DNA of 64,000 nucleotides from Gammaproteobacteria bacterium (GCA_013214945.1 JABSRT010000003.1:186001-250000), one strand, 5' to 3'. Shown: positions 8,346 to 17,261, numbered from the stretch's first letter. Translations and numbers: made by a program. The notes: generated by a model not told the origin, from the letters alone.

Positions 8346-9320
8346 ATGAAAAAAACGTATCGTTCCCTATTAAAACTAGCTGTTGCAGTCTTTGCTACTT
8401 GTGCCACCACAACCGTTATGTCGGCCAATATTTTTGTCGTGGGAGGCAAACCTGATGACCCTTTTTGGTCTACCGTGAAACGTGGTGCTGAGGCCGCGGG
8501 ACTCGTTGCAGAATCTCAAGGAGGATCTGTTACTTGGCTTGCCCCACAAAACTACGACAATTTAGGTATTGATGCTGCTGAATTGATCCGCCAAGCAATA
8601 TCACAAGATGCCGACGCTATTGTGGGACCAAACTGGTTACCTGATGCGATGGATCCTGCTTTCAAAGCGGTTGTTGATGCCGGCATTCCACTGATCATCT
8701 ATAACGCAGGCGGTTTGAAAGCGGCTGATCACTTAGGCGCGATGAACTACGTTGGCAGTGATGATTACAAGGCGGGAGTTGCCGCGGGTGAATATTTTTC
8801 TGCACATGACAAAAATAACCTGGTTTGTGTCAACACCTTGCCGGGCGCTGCCAATATCGAGGCGAACTGTAAAGGTATGATTGATGGTATTACCGCTAAA
8901 GGCGGTGTTGGGGCAACCTTACCATTACCAGCCACATCTTTTGGTAGCTCAACAGCGGTAGCGCAGGCCGTGAAAGCTTACCTTTTACGCCATCCAAAAG
9001 TGACGGGCATTTACACCATCGGCAACCTTGATGCTAACTCTTCAATCAACGGCATTATGCAGGCAGGAAAGGCTGGCAAAGTTGAAGTTGGCGGTTTAAA
9101 TATGGATGCAACTGTGCTCGCTAACATTAAGTCTGGCAAGCAACTTTTTGCGATAGACCAGCAAGGCTATCAGCAAGGTTTCCTCGCCGTTTCTATTCTT
9201 AACAGCTTCGTTAATTATGGTTTAACTGTACCAACTCGAGAAATATTGACCGGTCCGGGCATTATTGACGCTAAAAATGTTGATTTAACGATGCTTGGCG
9301 TCAAAAAAGGTATGCGCTAA
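8346..9320 (+). CDS. Sugar/inositol-type ABC transporter periplasmic binding protein
   Basis: 324 residues with a clear signal peptide (MKKTYRSLLKLAVAVFATCA...VMSANIF, about 27 residues). The mature part is a type I periplasmic binding protein of the ribose/xylose/inositol group: DDPFWSTVKRGAEAAG, NLGIDAAELIRQAISQDADAIV, VGSDDYKAGVAAGEYF. It follows a strong GGAGAGG site. It would capture the substrate and pass it to the permeases encoded downstream. The ligand is not readable, but the IolG-, IolH- and IolE-like genes nearby favour a cyclitol or keto-sugar derivative. Confidence 0.88.
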   Translation: MKKTYRSLLKLAVAVFATCATTTVMSANIFVVGGKPDDPFWSTVKRGAEAAGLVAESQGGSVTWLAPQNYDNLGIDAAELIRQAISQDADAIVGPNWLPDAMDPAFKAVVDAGIPLIIYNAGGLKAADHLGAMNYVGSDDYKAGVAAGEYFSAHDKNNLVCVNTLPGAANIEANCKGMIDGITAKGGVGATLPLPATSFGSSTAVAQAVKAYLLRHPKVTGIYTIGNLDANSSINGIMQAGKAGKVEVGGLNMDATVLANIKSGKQLFAIDQQGYQQGFLAVSILNSFVNYGLTVPTREILTGPGIIDAKNVDLTMLGVKKGMR

Positions 9321-9418
9321 TTAGTGCTTAAAGCATTGATGATTTATTCCTAAAGCGCTTGGTTGCACCCAGCGAGTGGCTTGGTGCAACCCTTTGCATA
9401 ATTTATTGAGGATAATTA

Positions 9419-10450
9419 ATGAGTACTCAAAGTTGTTCGACAGAAAATAGCAGTTTACTGCCTTCTTTTGGGCGGTTGGTCAGACGCCCTGAAGCGGGGT
9501 CGTTTATTGGTATGCTAGCCGTATTTCTGTTTTTTGTTTTTGCCGCGGGTGAGATATTTGTATCGCCGGCTGGTTTTTCCAGTTGGCTCAATATTGCCGC
9601 TGAGATAGGCATTGTTGCTCTGCCCATCGGTTTGTTAATGATTGCTGGAGAGTTAGATCTGTCAATAGGTGCTGTGATCCCAGCCTCTTCGTTAATGGTT
9701 GCCACAATCTCTGGACATTTCGGCTTGCCCGAAGGTGTCGGGATTATTGCCGCATTAAGCATGGGGCTATTGATTGGTTTTATTAATGGCTGGCTGGTGC
9801 TCAAGACTGAGCTGCCATCTTTGATCGTTACTATAGGCATGATGTTTTCTGTGATGGGCTTAACGCTTGGTTTGTCTGTTTTAATTACAGGTTCAACCAG
9901 TGCGTCAATAACACCTAGTGAGTTATCGCAATTTTTACTTGGTCAGTTTATTGGTGGAATGTTTCAGGTGACAATCTTGTGGTGGTTTGCTGCCATTATT
10001 GTCTTTGGTTACATTCTGCATGTATCACGCATTGGCAATTGGATTTTTGCACTTGGCGGCGATCGAGTCAGTGCTCGAAATGCGGGTATTCCGACCGAAA
10101 AATTAACCATTTCGCTCTTTATGATGAGCAGTTTAGCAGCATCTTTTGTTGGAATTTCTCAGGCGATGGTTTATCAAAGTGCCCAAGTGGCAGGGGGTCA
10201 AGCATTCATCTTTAACTCAATCATGTGCGTAGTTATAGGCGGGGTTGTACTCACTGGTGGCTTTGGCTCAGTGATTGGTGTGGTCTTTGGTACCATCACC
10301 TTCGCAATAGTCAATCAGGGGATTTACTTCACTGATCTGGATCCTAATATGGGCAGTATCATTATCGGTGCGCTTCTATTGATTGCTGTCGTTAGTAACG
10401 ACACTTTCCGCAAGATGGCTCTTAATTATTCTAATAAGAAAAAAAGTTGA
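9419..10450 (+). CDS. ABC transporter permease 1 (RbsC/CUT2 type)
   Basis: 343 residues, highly hydrophobic with about 8-10 membrane segments. It shows family motifs PIGLLMIAGELDLSIGAVIPAS near 70-92, NGWLVLKTELPSLIVTIG, a cytoplasmic coupling loop GDRVSARNAGIP, and VVLTGGFGSVIGV. It lies in the inner membrane and should pair with the second permease. It begins 98 bases after the binding-protein gene, behind a GAGGATAA site. Confidence 0.9.
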   Translation: MSTQSCSTENSSLLPSFGRLVRRPEAGSFIGMLAVFLFFVFAAGEIFVSPAGFSSWLNIAAEIGIVALPIGLLMIAGELDLSIGAVIPASSLMVATISGHFGLPEGVGIIAALSMGLLIGFINGWLVLKTELPSLIVTIGMMFSVMGLTLGLSVLITGSTSASITPSELSQFLLGQFIGGMFQVTILWWFAAIIVFGYILHVSRIGNWIFALGGDRVSARNAGIPTEKLTISLFMMSSLAASFVGISQAMVYQSAQVAGGQAFIFNSIMCVVIGGVVLTGGFGSVIGVVFGTITFAIVNQGIYFTDLDPNMGSIIIGALLLIAVVSNDTFRKMALNYSNKKKS

Positions 10451-10459
10451 GGCAGTGTG

Positions 10460-11476
10460 ATGAAAACATTAAATTTTACAAGTTTCATACAGAAACCTGC
10501 CGCAGGATCAGTTATTAGCTTTGTCGCTGTCATTGTCTTTTATGTCATCTTTGGTGGCGTTGAGTTAAGTAACTTATTTGGCGCGGCCAGTTGGGTTAAT
10601 TTTGCCGCTAATCTTGGTTTGATAGCTTTGCCTGTTGGTTTGTTGATGATTGCTGGTGAGTTAGATATATCGATAGGCGCGATGATCCCAGCGGGATCGA
10701 TGACGATTGCTGTTACATCTGGCCATTATGGATTACCGATTGAAGTTGGCATTTTCGCCACACTTGCGGTCGGGGTCATTGTCGGTTTAATTAACGGCAT
10801 ACTAACGGTACGGACATCAGTGCCTTCGCTGATTGTGACTTTGGGTACCCTAGTTGCGATGCAGGGTATTGTGTTGAGCGCCTCGGTATTATTGACCGGT
10901 AATGCAAGTGTGTCACTTGCTGCGCCAGACTGGGCAAAAGCGACGTTTGGTCAGCTGTTAGGTGGAAGCTACCAAATCATTATTGTTTGGTGGTTAGCGC
11001 TATCGCTACTTTATTACGTCGTAATGCACCACACGCGGATTGGCAATTGGATTTTTGCCATGGGTGGAGATAAGGAAAGTGCGAGAAACGCGGGCATTCC
11101 TACTCAAGGTTTAACTATTTGGTTATTTGTACTCTCGTCAACCAGTGCGGCATTTGTTGGTATGTGTGGTGCAATCTTGTTTAATTCTGCTCAAGTTTCT
11201 GGCGGTATGCTCTATATCTTTAACACGATAGTAGCCATTGTTGTTGGTGGCGTGATCCTTACTGGAGGGTTTGGTTCTGTATTAGGTATTTGTCTTGGCA
11301 CACTCACTTTTGCAGTCGTTAGCCAAGGAATTTATTTCACTGATATAGATAGAAATTGGTCGAGTCTGATCATTGGCGTGATGTTACTCGTTGCGGTGAT
11401 GATGAATAACCTCTTTAGAAAAATGGCGCTAATGAGCGCACCAAAACTCAAATTAACCAGCGAGGATAAATCATGA
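10460..11476 (+). CDS. ABC transporter permease 2 (RbsC/CUT2 type)
   Basis: 338 residues, clearly a paralogue of the preceding permease: LPVGLLMIAGELDISIGAMIPAGS, TRIGNWIFAMGGDKESARNAGIPT and VILTGGFGSVLG recur at matching places. I start it at the ATG at 10460, spaced well from TTGAGG; a GTG one codon earlier is possible. Two different permeases next to each other imply a heterodimeric channel, whereas most CUT2 systems use a homodimer. The last codons overlap the ATPase start by ATGA, so translation is coupled. Confidence 0.9.
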   Translation: MKTLNFTSFIQKPAAGSVISFVAVIVFYVIFGGVELSNLFGAASWVNFAANLGLIALPVGLLMIAGELDISIGAMIPAGSMTIAVTSGHYGLPIEVGIFATLAVGVIVGLINGILTVRTSVPSLIVTLGTLVAMQGIVLSASVLLTGNASVSLAAPDWAKATFGQLLGGSYQIIIVWWLALSLLYYVVMHHTRIGNWIFAMGGDKESARNAGIPTQGLTIWLFVLSSTSAAFVGMCGAILFNSAQVSGGMLYIFNTIVAIVVGGVILTGGFGSVLGICLGTLTFAVVSQGIYFTDIDRNWSSLIIGVMLLVAVMMNNLFRKMALMSAPKLKLTSEDKS

Positions 11477-12291
11477 CAACCCCTGTATTGGAATTACGTA
11501 ACGTCAATAAATCGTTTGGGCCTATCGATGTTCTGCACGATATTTCTCTTAAAGTGAGAGCCGGTGAGGTGTTATGTTTACTCGGTGATAACGGCGCCGG
11601 TAAATCGACCTTAATCAAAACATTGGCAGGTGTTCACAAACAAACGTCAGGACAAATACTGATGGACGGTGAAGAACTCATTTTTGACCGTCCAAAAGAT
11701 GCGGCTGATCGCGGTATTTCCACCGTGCATCAATTCGGTGGCACTTTTCCCTTAATGAGCATCGGGCGATCTTTTTTTGTTGGTGTTGAACCGGTTAAAA
11801 AGTTCGGGCCATTTTCATTTTTTGATCGCAAGACAGCCAACGAAACGGCGGTAAAAGCCGTGAGAGAGTTTGGGATCACCAGAATTGATGATGGCGATCG
11901 CTTGATTGGTGGCCTATCGGGGGGCGAGCGTCAATCTTTGGCAATCGCACGAGCTGTGCATTTTGGTGCCAGAGTTTTAATTCTCGATGAACCGACCGCA
12001 GCATTGGGCGTTAAAGAAGCCGCGCACGTACTTCGCATTGTTTTTGAAGCACGTAAACGTGGGTTAGCTATTATTTTCATTACCCACCAAGTGATGCATG
12101 CAATGACCGTAGGCGATCACTTTGCCGTGCTTATTCGCGGGGCATTGGCGGCTGATTTCAGAAAAGGTGAAAAAACCCGTGAAGAAATCACCGATCTTAT
12201 GGCTGGTGGTGAGGCAATGGCTGATCTAGAAAGCGAGATTAAAAGCTACCAACAATCGAATGACGAACCTCAAATCAAGGTGGCTCAGTAA
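11473..12291 (+). CDS. ABC transporter ATP-binding protein, single nucleotide-binding domain
   Basis: 272 residues with Walker A GDNGAGKST (38-46), the signature LSGGERQSLAIARA near 147 and Walker B VLILDEPTAAL near 170, followed by the H-loop ITHQ. Most CUT2 sugar ATPases are about 500 residues with two fused domains. This one has a single domain, like FrcA of the rhizobial fructose system, and would work as a homodimer. It overlaps the preceding permease gene by four bases (ATGA). A strong hairpin follows the stop and ends the transport operon. Confidence 0.9.
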   Translation: MTTPVLELRNVNKSFGPIDVLHDISLKVRAGEVLCLLGDNGAGKSTLIKTLAGVHKQTSGQILMDGEELIFDRPKDAADRGISTVHQFGGTFPLMSIGRSFFVGVEPVKKFGPFSFFDRKTANETAVKAVREFGITRIDDGDRLIGGLSGGERQSLAIARAVHFGARVLILDEPTAALGVKEAAHVLRIVFEARKRGLAIIFITHQVMHAMTVGDHFAVLIRGALAADFRKGEKTREEITDLMAGGEAMADLESEIKSYQQSNDEPQIKVAQ

Positions 12292-12295
12292 CAAA

Positions 12296-12326
12296 TTAAT
12301 CCGCCACTGGTTCAGTGGCGGATTAA
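12296..12326 (+). terminator. Long perfect hairpin after the transport operon
   Basis: TTAATCCGCCACTG and its exact reverse complement form a 14-bp stem closed by GTT, five bases past the ATPase stop. No long T-run follows, so it may stabilise or process the 3' end as well as terminate. Confidence 0.65.
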
Positions 12327-12959
12327 CCCTAGATCTATAAATGATGAGAGGCCAATGAAATATCCTTGGCGCCTCTCCTACACCGATATCTATTTGTGGT
12401 GAACTTACCTGACGCTAATGACATTGGCTATGCTGTATTAAAGTGTTGCCATTTGAACAGCAAGTCGCCGTAAATCCTGCCATGTTGCACAAGTCTGCTT
12501 TATCAAAAATTAACATTTTAAATTAGTTGTGAAGCTAACTACATTTAAGATGAACATAGCCAATGGCATTACGTTGCTACCTTTGTTTAGCGCTCTGAGC
12601 AGCACTCGGCAATAGCTTCTCGGTAATTGCTCCTGCATTGCCTAATTACGCTCGTCCATGGCTTAAAACACCTATTCAATGAACCCAACGCTTAAATAGC
12701 TGATAACTAAATCGCTGAGAGTTAAGGCGCGATGAACCACGTTGGCGCTGTTATTTATTTCGATTGCTGATGCACTTTTTATACGTCGCATATGCTGCAT
12801 CACGGCGCCGCTAATATCTGCTTTTCACTTAACGTTCGAATGATTTATTGGCTGGTTGATTTTTGATACCTAAATGGCTGTCACCTCAGCTATGTCAGCG
12901 ATTGGCGAGCTTGTTGTCTTCTAAACCCCTTATTATTCATATCATTATGAGTGATATTA
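12327..12959. other. Gene-free stretch with relic-like sequence
   Basis: No open reading frame worth calling. It contains a long-range inverted repeat (12416-12571). It also contains a 23-base stretch (12723-12745) matching the binding-protein gene at 8733-8755 at 22 positions, but interrupted by stop codons in that frame. It may be decayed DNA left by a former gene or duplication. Confidence 0.4.
12416..12571. repeat. Imperfect inverted repeat pair, about 155 bp overall
   Basis: TAATGACATTGGCTATG (12416-12432) pairs with CATAGCCAATGGCATTA (12555-12571) at 16 of 17 positions, and flanking bases partly extend the match. It could be the ends of a small MITE or a large RNA stem. It is unlike the ATACCAAT element family elsewhere in the window. 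Confidence 0.4.
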
Positions 12960-13026
12960 AATGACACGAAAACAACTATATGTTGCTTTTTGTGTTTCAT
13001 CTTTAGATTCATTTGTGTATTTTTTA
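12960..13026 (+). promoter_or_regulatory. Shared control element, copy 2
   Basis: About 60 of 67 bases match 8211-8277. The dyad is AAAACAAC-TATAT-GTTGCTTT (12969-12989). The element lies 134 bases before the IolH-like gene and gives the catabolic arm the same control as the transporter arm, most likely by the LacI protein encoded at 7134-8168. Confidence 0.65.
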
Positions 13027-13048
13027 ATCCGTAGTCACAAGGGGAGGG

Positions 13049-13105
13049 ATGTTGTTGAAGACGACCCTCGTGTCCGGTGACGCAAAAATAAGAGTTAAAA
13101 ACTAA
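13049..13105 (+). CDS. Possible 18-residue leader peptide
   Basis: An ATG directly behind AAGGGGAGGG opens an 18-codon frame (MLLKTTLVSGDAKIRVKN). It lies between the shared control element and the 14-bp tandem repeats, on the catabolic transcript. The ribosome site is strong but nearly abuts the ATG. Translation is uncertain, and it may only mark a purine-rich leader. Confidence 0.25.
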   Translation: MLLKTTLVSGDAKIRVKN

Positions 13106-13106
13106 C

Positions 13107-13147
13107 GCATTAAAACAATTGCATTAAAACAATTGCATTAAAACAAT
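13107..13147. repeat. 14-bp tandem repeat, three copies, in the 5' leader
   Basis: The unit GCATTAAAACAATT occurs three times head to tail (the last copy lacks one base) and ends immediately before the GGAG ribosome site of the IolH-like gene. Copy-number change here would alter leader length and perhaps expression. Confidence 0.8.
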
Positions 13148-13159
13148 GGAGTATGCCCA

Positions 13160-14059
13160 ATGAAAATATCCTTAGATCCTTACATGCATCGTCATTTATC
13201 GCTCGAAAAACTACCGTCTAAGGTTGCAGAGCTAGGTTATGACTGGATGGAACTTAGCCCTCGAGGTGATTTTTTAGAATGGTTCAAAGCGCCCCGCGTT
13301 TATCCGGATCGGATCAAGAAATTCAAAAAAGCGCTGTCAGATTCTAATGTCGGTATTTCTTCGTTATTACCGATGTATCGCTGGGCATCTAATGATGAAG
13401 AAGAACGTCAAGCGGCGGTAAAACACTGGAAACGTGCAATTGAGATTGCCGTTGAAATGGGCGTTGACACCATGAACTCAGAATTTGGTCGTGGTCCCCA
13501 TCCTGACAAAGGTGGCTGTTATTGCTGCCATACAGGCTCGTTGCTTGAAACTTGCGAAGACGCTTGGTGGCGCTCGATGGATGAACTAGTGCCTATTTTA
13601 GAACGTGAAGGCATTAATCTTAATATTGAACCGCATCCGGAAGATTGGGTAGAAACGTTACAGCCGTCGGTCGATTTAATCCGAACGGTTAACTCTAACA
13701 ACGTTAAATTTCTTTATTGCACCCCACACACCTTTTATTTCGGCGATGACACCGTAGCCATGTTACGTGAGTGCGCCGATGTTTTAGCGCACGTTCATAT
13801 TGCTGATACGTTTAATCACAAGGGCAGTTCTGGCTTGCGTTACATCGTTAACCCACCGGGTTCAACGGCGCGAGTACACCAGCATTTAAACATTGGACAG
13901 GGCGAAGTGCCTTGGGATGATTTTTACCGCACGCTTGGCGAAATTGGTTTTGACGGCATCATGACCGGTTGTGTGTTTGCGTGGGAAGAAAAAGCTGACG
14001 AAAGTGGCATTTTCATGCGCAACGAAATGCAGCGCTATGTTGATAAATATCTTAAGTAA
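13160..14059 (+). CDS. IolH-like TIM-barrel sugar phosphate isomerase/epimerase
   Basis: 299 residues of the xylose-isomerase-like TIM-barrel family, closest in pattern to IolH of actinobacterial inositol clusters: MKISLDPYMH, AVKHWKRAIEIAVEMGVDTMNSEF, INLNIEPHPEDW, SSGLRYIVNPPGSTARVHQHL and IGQGEVPWDDFYRTL. The usual D-x-GH metal motif is CTPHTF and the last metal glutamate is not obvious, as in IolH, so the chemistry differs from plain epimerases. It opens the catabolic arm and is followed 12 bases later by the IolG-like dehydrogenase. IolH function is poorly known. A role in inositol or keto-cyclitol turnover is inferred. Confidence 0.78.
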   Translation: MKISLDPYMHRHLSLEKLPSKVAELGYDWMELSPRGDFLEWFKAPRVYPDRIKKFKKALSDSNVGISSLLPMYRWASNDEEERQAAVKHWKRAIEIAVEMGVDTMNSEFGRGPHPDKGGCYCCHTGSLLETCEDAWWRSMDELVPILEREGINLNIEPHPEDWVETLQPSVDLIRTVNSNNVKFLYCTPHTFYFGDDTVAMLRECADVLAHVHIADTFNHKGSSGLRYIVNPPGSTARVHQHLNIGQGEVPWDDFYRTLGEIGFDGIMTGCVFAWEEKADESGIFMRNEMQRYVDKYLK

Positions 14060-14071
14060 TAAGGACTGAAC

Positions 14072-15070
14072 ATGACTTTAAGAGTTGGAGTTATTGGCAC
14101 GGGCATGATTGGTAAAGATCATATTCGCCGGTTAACACAGGTATTAAGCGGGGTAGAGGTTGTTGCAGTTCATGATATTGACCAGCAATCTGCTGCCGAT
14201 GCCGCGCCACAGGGGGCATCAGTTTTTGACTCTTTTGAGCAGCTTATCTGGTCAAAGCAGGTCGACGCTGTCGTTATATGTTCATGGGGCGGCGCGCATG
14301 AAGCGCAATTACTTGAGTGTATTGCGGCCGGTAAGCCGGTTTTTTGTGAGAAGCCGATGGTGATTTCACAAGAAGCAGCAATTAAGGTAATTAATGCGGA
14401 AGTCGCTCACGGTAAACGCTTAATTCAAGTTGGCTTTATGCGCCGTTTCGACGCTGATTATCGTCGCTTGAAACAAGTGATCGATGGCGGCAGTTTAGGT
14501 GCGCCGCTGATGTACCACTCGGTACATCGTAACGGTAGCGTGCCAGAAGGGCTGTATACCTCAGACATGCCGTTAAATGACACCTTGGTGCACGACGCTG
14601 ATATTTCACGCTGGTTATTATCAGACGAAATTACGGGAGTTGAAGTACGCAGTCCGCGCCGCTCTACACGTGGTAACGAGCTGCGCGACCCAACCATCGT
14701 GCTGTTGCATATGACCAGTGGCGCGATTGTCGATGTCGAAATTTCAGTCAACATTTCTTACGGTTATGACATTCGTGGTGAAGTGAGTTGTGAGCGTGGC
14801 GTTGCTGCATTACCAAACCGTCCGGCAACGGTGATTTCAGATCAACATGGTATTAGACAGCAGATCCCGACTGATTGGCGCGAACGCTTTATTGAAGCTT
14901 ACGATCAAGAGTTTAGAGAATGGATCACTGCCGCAGCAGCGGGTGGCGCAACAGGGCCAAGCGCATGGGACGGTTATGTATCAACCTCAACGGCAGACGC
15001 AGCATTACGCGCCGCCGCTAATGGTACTTACGAGTCACTTAACCTGATTGAAAAGCCAAAATTGTACTAA
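14072..15070 (+). CDS. IolG-like inositol 2-dehydrogenase family protein (Gfo/Idh/MocA)
   Basis: 332 residues. The Rossmann fold opens with [18 protein letters not shown], and the catalytic lysine is in EKP (93-95). The active-site pair D170 and H174 ([15 protein letters not shown]) matches the Asp/His pair of inositol dehydrogenase. The IolG-like signatures [15 protein letters not shown] and [10 protein letters not shown] are present. Inositol dehydrogenases oxidise myo-inositol with NAD to scyllo-inosose. The sequence fits that group better than general sugar dehydrogenases, but the stereoisomer used cannot be told. It is 12 bases downstream of the IolH-like gene. Confidence 0.82.
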   Translation: MTLRVGVIGTGMIGKDHIRRLTQVLSGVEVVAVHDIDQQSAADAAPQGASVFDSFEQLIWSKQVDAVVICSWGGAHEAQLLECIAAGKPVFCEKPMVISQEAAIKVINAEVAHGKRLIQVGFMRRFDADYRRLKQVIDGGSLGAPLMYHSVHRNGSVPEGLYTSDMPLNDTLVHDADISRWLLSDEITGVEVRSPRRSTRGNELRDPTIVLLHMTSGAIVDVEISVNISYGYDIRGEVSCERGVAALPNRPATVISDQHGIRQQIPTDWRERFIEAYDQEFREWITAAAAGGATGPSAWDGYVSTSTADAALRAAANGTYESLNLIEKPKLY

Positions 15071-15111
15071 CCGCTCGCTTAAATGAAGGTTAGTAATAAC
15101 AAAATAGCGCA

Positions 15112-15134
15112 GCTAACTCGCTAAATGAGTTAGC
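15112..15134 (+). other. Intercistronic hairpin
   Basis: GCTAACTC and GAGTTAGC form a perfect 8-bp stem with a 7-base loop in the 187-base gap between the IolG-like gene and the next TIM-barrel gene. There is no T-run, so it may be an RNA-stability or attenuation element. Confidence 0.45.
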
Positions 15135-15257
15135 AGATGCGGCTAATAAAACGATTAAACAAATGAATAACAGCATCAGAATAATTGAGTGCTTGCTAAT
15201 AAAATGCATTGTGCTTTCTCGTTGCTGTTGGGTGAATTATTAAATAAGGATTTAAAC

Positions 15258-16199
15258 ATGAAGTTGTCTATTTGTACGGATGTTATGGGCGATCTGCCAT
15301 TTATTGAGATGCTCGATAAGTGTGTTGAGTTAGGCGTTGAAGGCGTTGAAATGACTGGCGGCGGTTGGTCTAGTGCGCCGCACTTTCGCGCCGATGAATT
15401 ACTGGCAGACCGCGGCTTGCTAAGAGGTAAGCTGGCAGAGATAGAGGCGAGAGGCCTTAAAATTGCGGCGCTTAATTGCTCGGCAAATCCACTCGATCCC
15501 GGTGATATGGGCAAACGCCATCTTAAAGAAATGCAAGACACGATTCGTTTAGCCGGTGAAATTGGGGTTAACAAAATTGTCGCTATGTCTGGGCTACCTG
15601 AGGCGGCTCCGGGAGATATGGTGCCGAACTGGTTAGTTTACACCAAAAGTTGGCCGCAAGAGATGCCAGAGCGAGACCGTTATCAATGGGACGATCGCGC
15701 ATTTCCACTGTGGCATGACTTAGTAAAACTTGCGACTGAAGTTGGGGTTGAAAAATATGCGCTGGAAAATTTCTCAGCGATGTTGGTCTGGAATCCAGAA
15801 ACCTTATTCCGTTTACGTGACGAAGTAGGCCCAATGGTTGGCATGAATTTAGATCCTAGCCATTTATTTTGGAAAGGTGCATGTCCCATTGCTGCTGCTC
15901 GCGCATTAGGTGATGCAATTCACCATGTTCATGGCAAGGATACGCGTATCGAGCGCGGACTGGCTGATATTAACGGCTTGCTCGAACTGCGTGAAGTCAC
16001 CGATGTTAAAAATCGCAGCTGGAACTATGTTGCGGTTGGCGCTGGGCACGATGTGCAATGGTGGAAAGAGTTTTTCTCTGTCGTGGGTATGACGGGATAT
16101 AACGACTGGGTTTCGCTAGAAATGGAAGACTTTACGATGTCGACCGAAGCTGGAATACAGTCATCAATTGATGCGCTACAAGCCTCTATCATTCGCTGA
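15258..16199 (+). CDS. TIM-barrel sugar phosphate isomerase/epimerase family protein
   Basis: 313 residues from the ATG at 15258, which has an AAGGA site; an in-frame TTG at 15189 lacks one. The barrel carries a full metal set: ALENFSAM (Glu), NLDPSHLFW (Asp and His), HHVHGKDTR (His) and SLEMED (Glu). NCSANPLDPGD and MSGLPEAAPGDMVPNW are further fingerprints. It probably catalyses epimerisation, beta-elimination or hydration on a keto-sugar or keto-inositol made by one of the three dehydrogenases. It precedes the second Gfo/Idh/MocA gene by 39 bases. Confidence 0.82.
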   Translation: MKLSICTDVMGDLPFIEMLDKCVELGVEGVEMTGGGWSSAPHFRADELLADRGLLRGKLAEIEARGLKIAALNCSANPLDPGDMGKRHLKEMQDTIRLAGEIGVNKIVAMSGLPEAAPGDMVPNWLVYTKSWPQEMPERDRYQWDDRAFPLWHDLVKLATEVGVEKYALENFSAMLVWNPETLFRLRDEVGPMVGMNLDPSHLFWKGACPIAAARALGDAIHHVHGKDTRIERGLADINGLLELREVTDVKNRSWNYVAVGAGHDVQWWKEFFSVVGMTGYNDWVSLEMEDFTMSTEAGIQSSIDALQASIIR

Positions 16200-16238
16200 T
16201 AGCCGCTTTATTTATCAACAGCACAAAGGAAGTTAATT

Positions 16239-17261
16239 ATGCGGTTAGGACTCGTGGGTTACGGTGTGGGAGGGCGGTATTTTCATGCCCCCTTTATTAT
16301 GGCAGCAGCAGGTGTTGAGCTGGTTGGCATTGTCGCAAGAGCTGAAAAAACGATTGCGACGATTAGGGAAGATTTCCCCGATGTTCCTATTTATGCCAGT
16401 TTAAGTGACATGCTTGCGGCTGGGGTTGATATCGTCACTATTACCACCCCGCCACAAACGCGTAAAGCGTTGGTGCTGGAAGCGGCAAGCGCTGGCGTGC
16501 ATGTGATCGCTGATAAGCCTTTTGCACCAGATGCTCAAGGTGGTCGTGAGTTAGACCAAGCAGCGGCTGACGCTGGTATTACGCTGGGTGTTTTTCATAA
16601 TCGGCGTTACGACACTGATATCAAAACGCTAAAAAAGCTGATTGATACTGATCGGCTGGGAAAAATTTGGCGGGTTGATTCACGGATGGAGTTTGATGAT
16701 CCAAGCACGATTGAAGCTGGTGAATCTGGTGGCTTGTTACGCGATCTTGGCAGCCATTTAATTGATCAAATGCTGTGGTTGCTTGGGCCAGTACAGTCGG
16801 TGAGTGCGCAACTTGATTATGTCGAGTTACCGCAGGGAAATACAGTAGCAGGTTTTACTATAACCCTTATTCATAGCAGTGGTGTTCACTCTCATTTATC
16901 GGCGAGCAAGCTCAATTATATTGAGCAGCGAGAGCTTCGAGTTTACGCCGATCACGGCAGCTACGTTTCAAATTATACCGATGTGCAAGCTCAGGCTATT
17001 TTTTGTGGCATGAAACCCGCTGCTAATCCCGCAAGCTGGGGTTACGAACTTGAGCAAAACTGGGGCACGTTAGCCACGGCCGCAGGCAAAGAAAAAATCC
17101 CTTCGGCGCAAGGGTGTTATCACGACTATTATAGCCAATTTGCAGCCGCAGTAAAAAGTGGTGACAAACCGCCTGTAACCGCGGTTGAGGCAGTAGCAAC
17201 ATTAGCCGTTATTGATGCTGCTTACCTCAGCGCAAAAACCGCTCAAACAATTGAACTGTAA
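16239..17261 (+). CDS. Gfo/Idh/MocA-family oxidoreductase 2
   Basis: 340 residues. Rossmann start RLGLVGYGVGGRYFHAPF; the catalytic lysine sits in DKP (92-94, IADKPFAPD), a common variant of EKP. The C-terminal domain has GGLLRDLGSHLIDQMLWLLGP. This pattern is typical of YdgJ/scyllo-inositol-type dehydrogenases. The likely role is a second NAD(P)-dependent redox step on a cyclitol or keto-sugar. An AAGGAAG site precedes the ATG. It lies in the catabolic operon. Confidence 0.83.
   Translation: MRLGLVGYGVGGRYFHAPFIMAAAGVELVGIVARAEKTIATIREDFPDVPIYASLSDMLAAGVDIVTITTPPQTRKALVLEAASAGVHVIADKPFAPDAQGGRELDQAAADAGITLGVFHNRRYDTDIKTLKKLIDTDRLGKIWRVDSRMEFDDPSTIEAGESGGLLRDLGSHLIDQMLWLLGPVQSVSAQLDYVELPQGNTVAGFTITLIHSSGVHSHLSASKLNYIEQRELRVYADHGSYVSNYTDVQAQAIFCGMKPAANPASWGYELEQNWGTLATAAGKEKIPSAQGCYHDYYSQFAAAVKSGDKPPVTAVEAVATLAVIDAAYLSAKTAQTIEL

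Noticed and set aside
9427-9840. 137-codon minus-strand frame inside permease 1
   Set aside because: It is a shadow of the permease frame, where antisense of a hydrophobic gene stays open.
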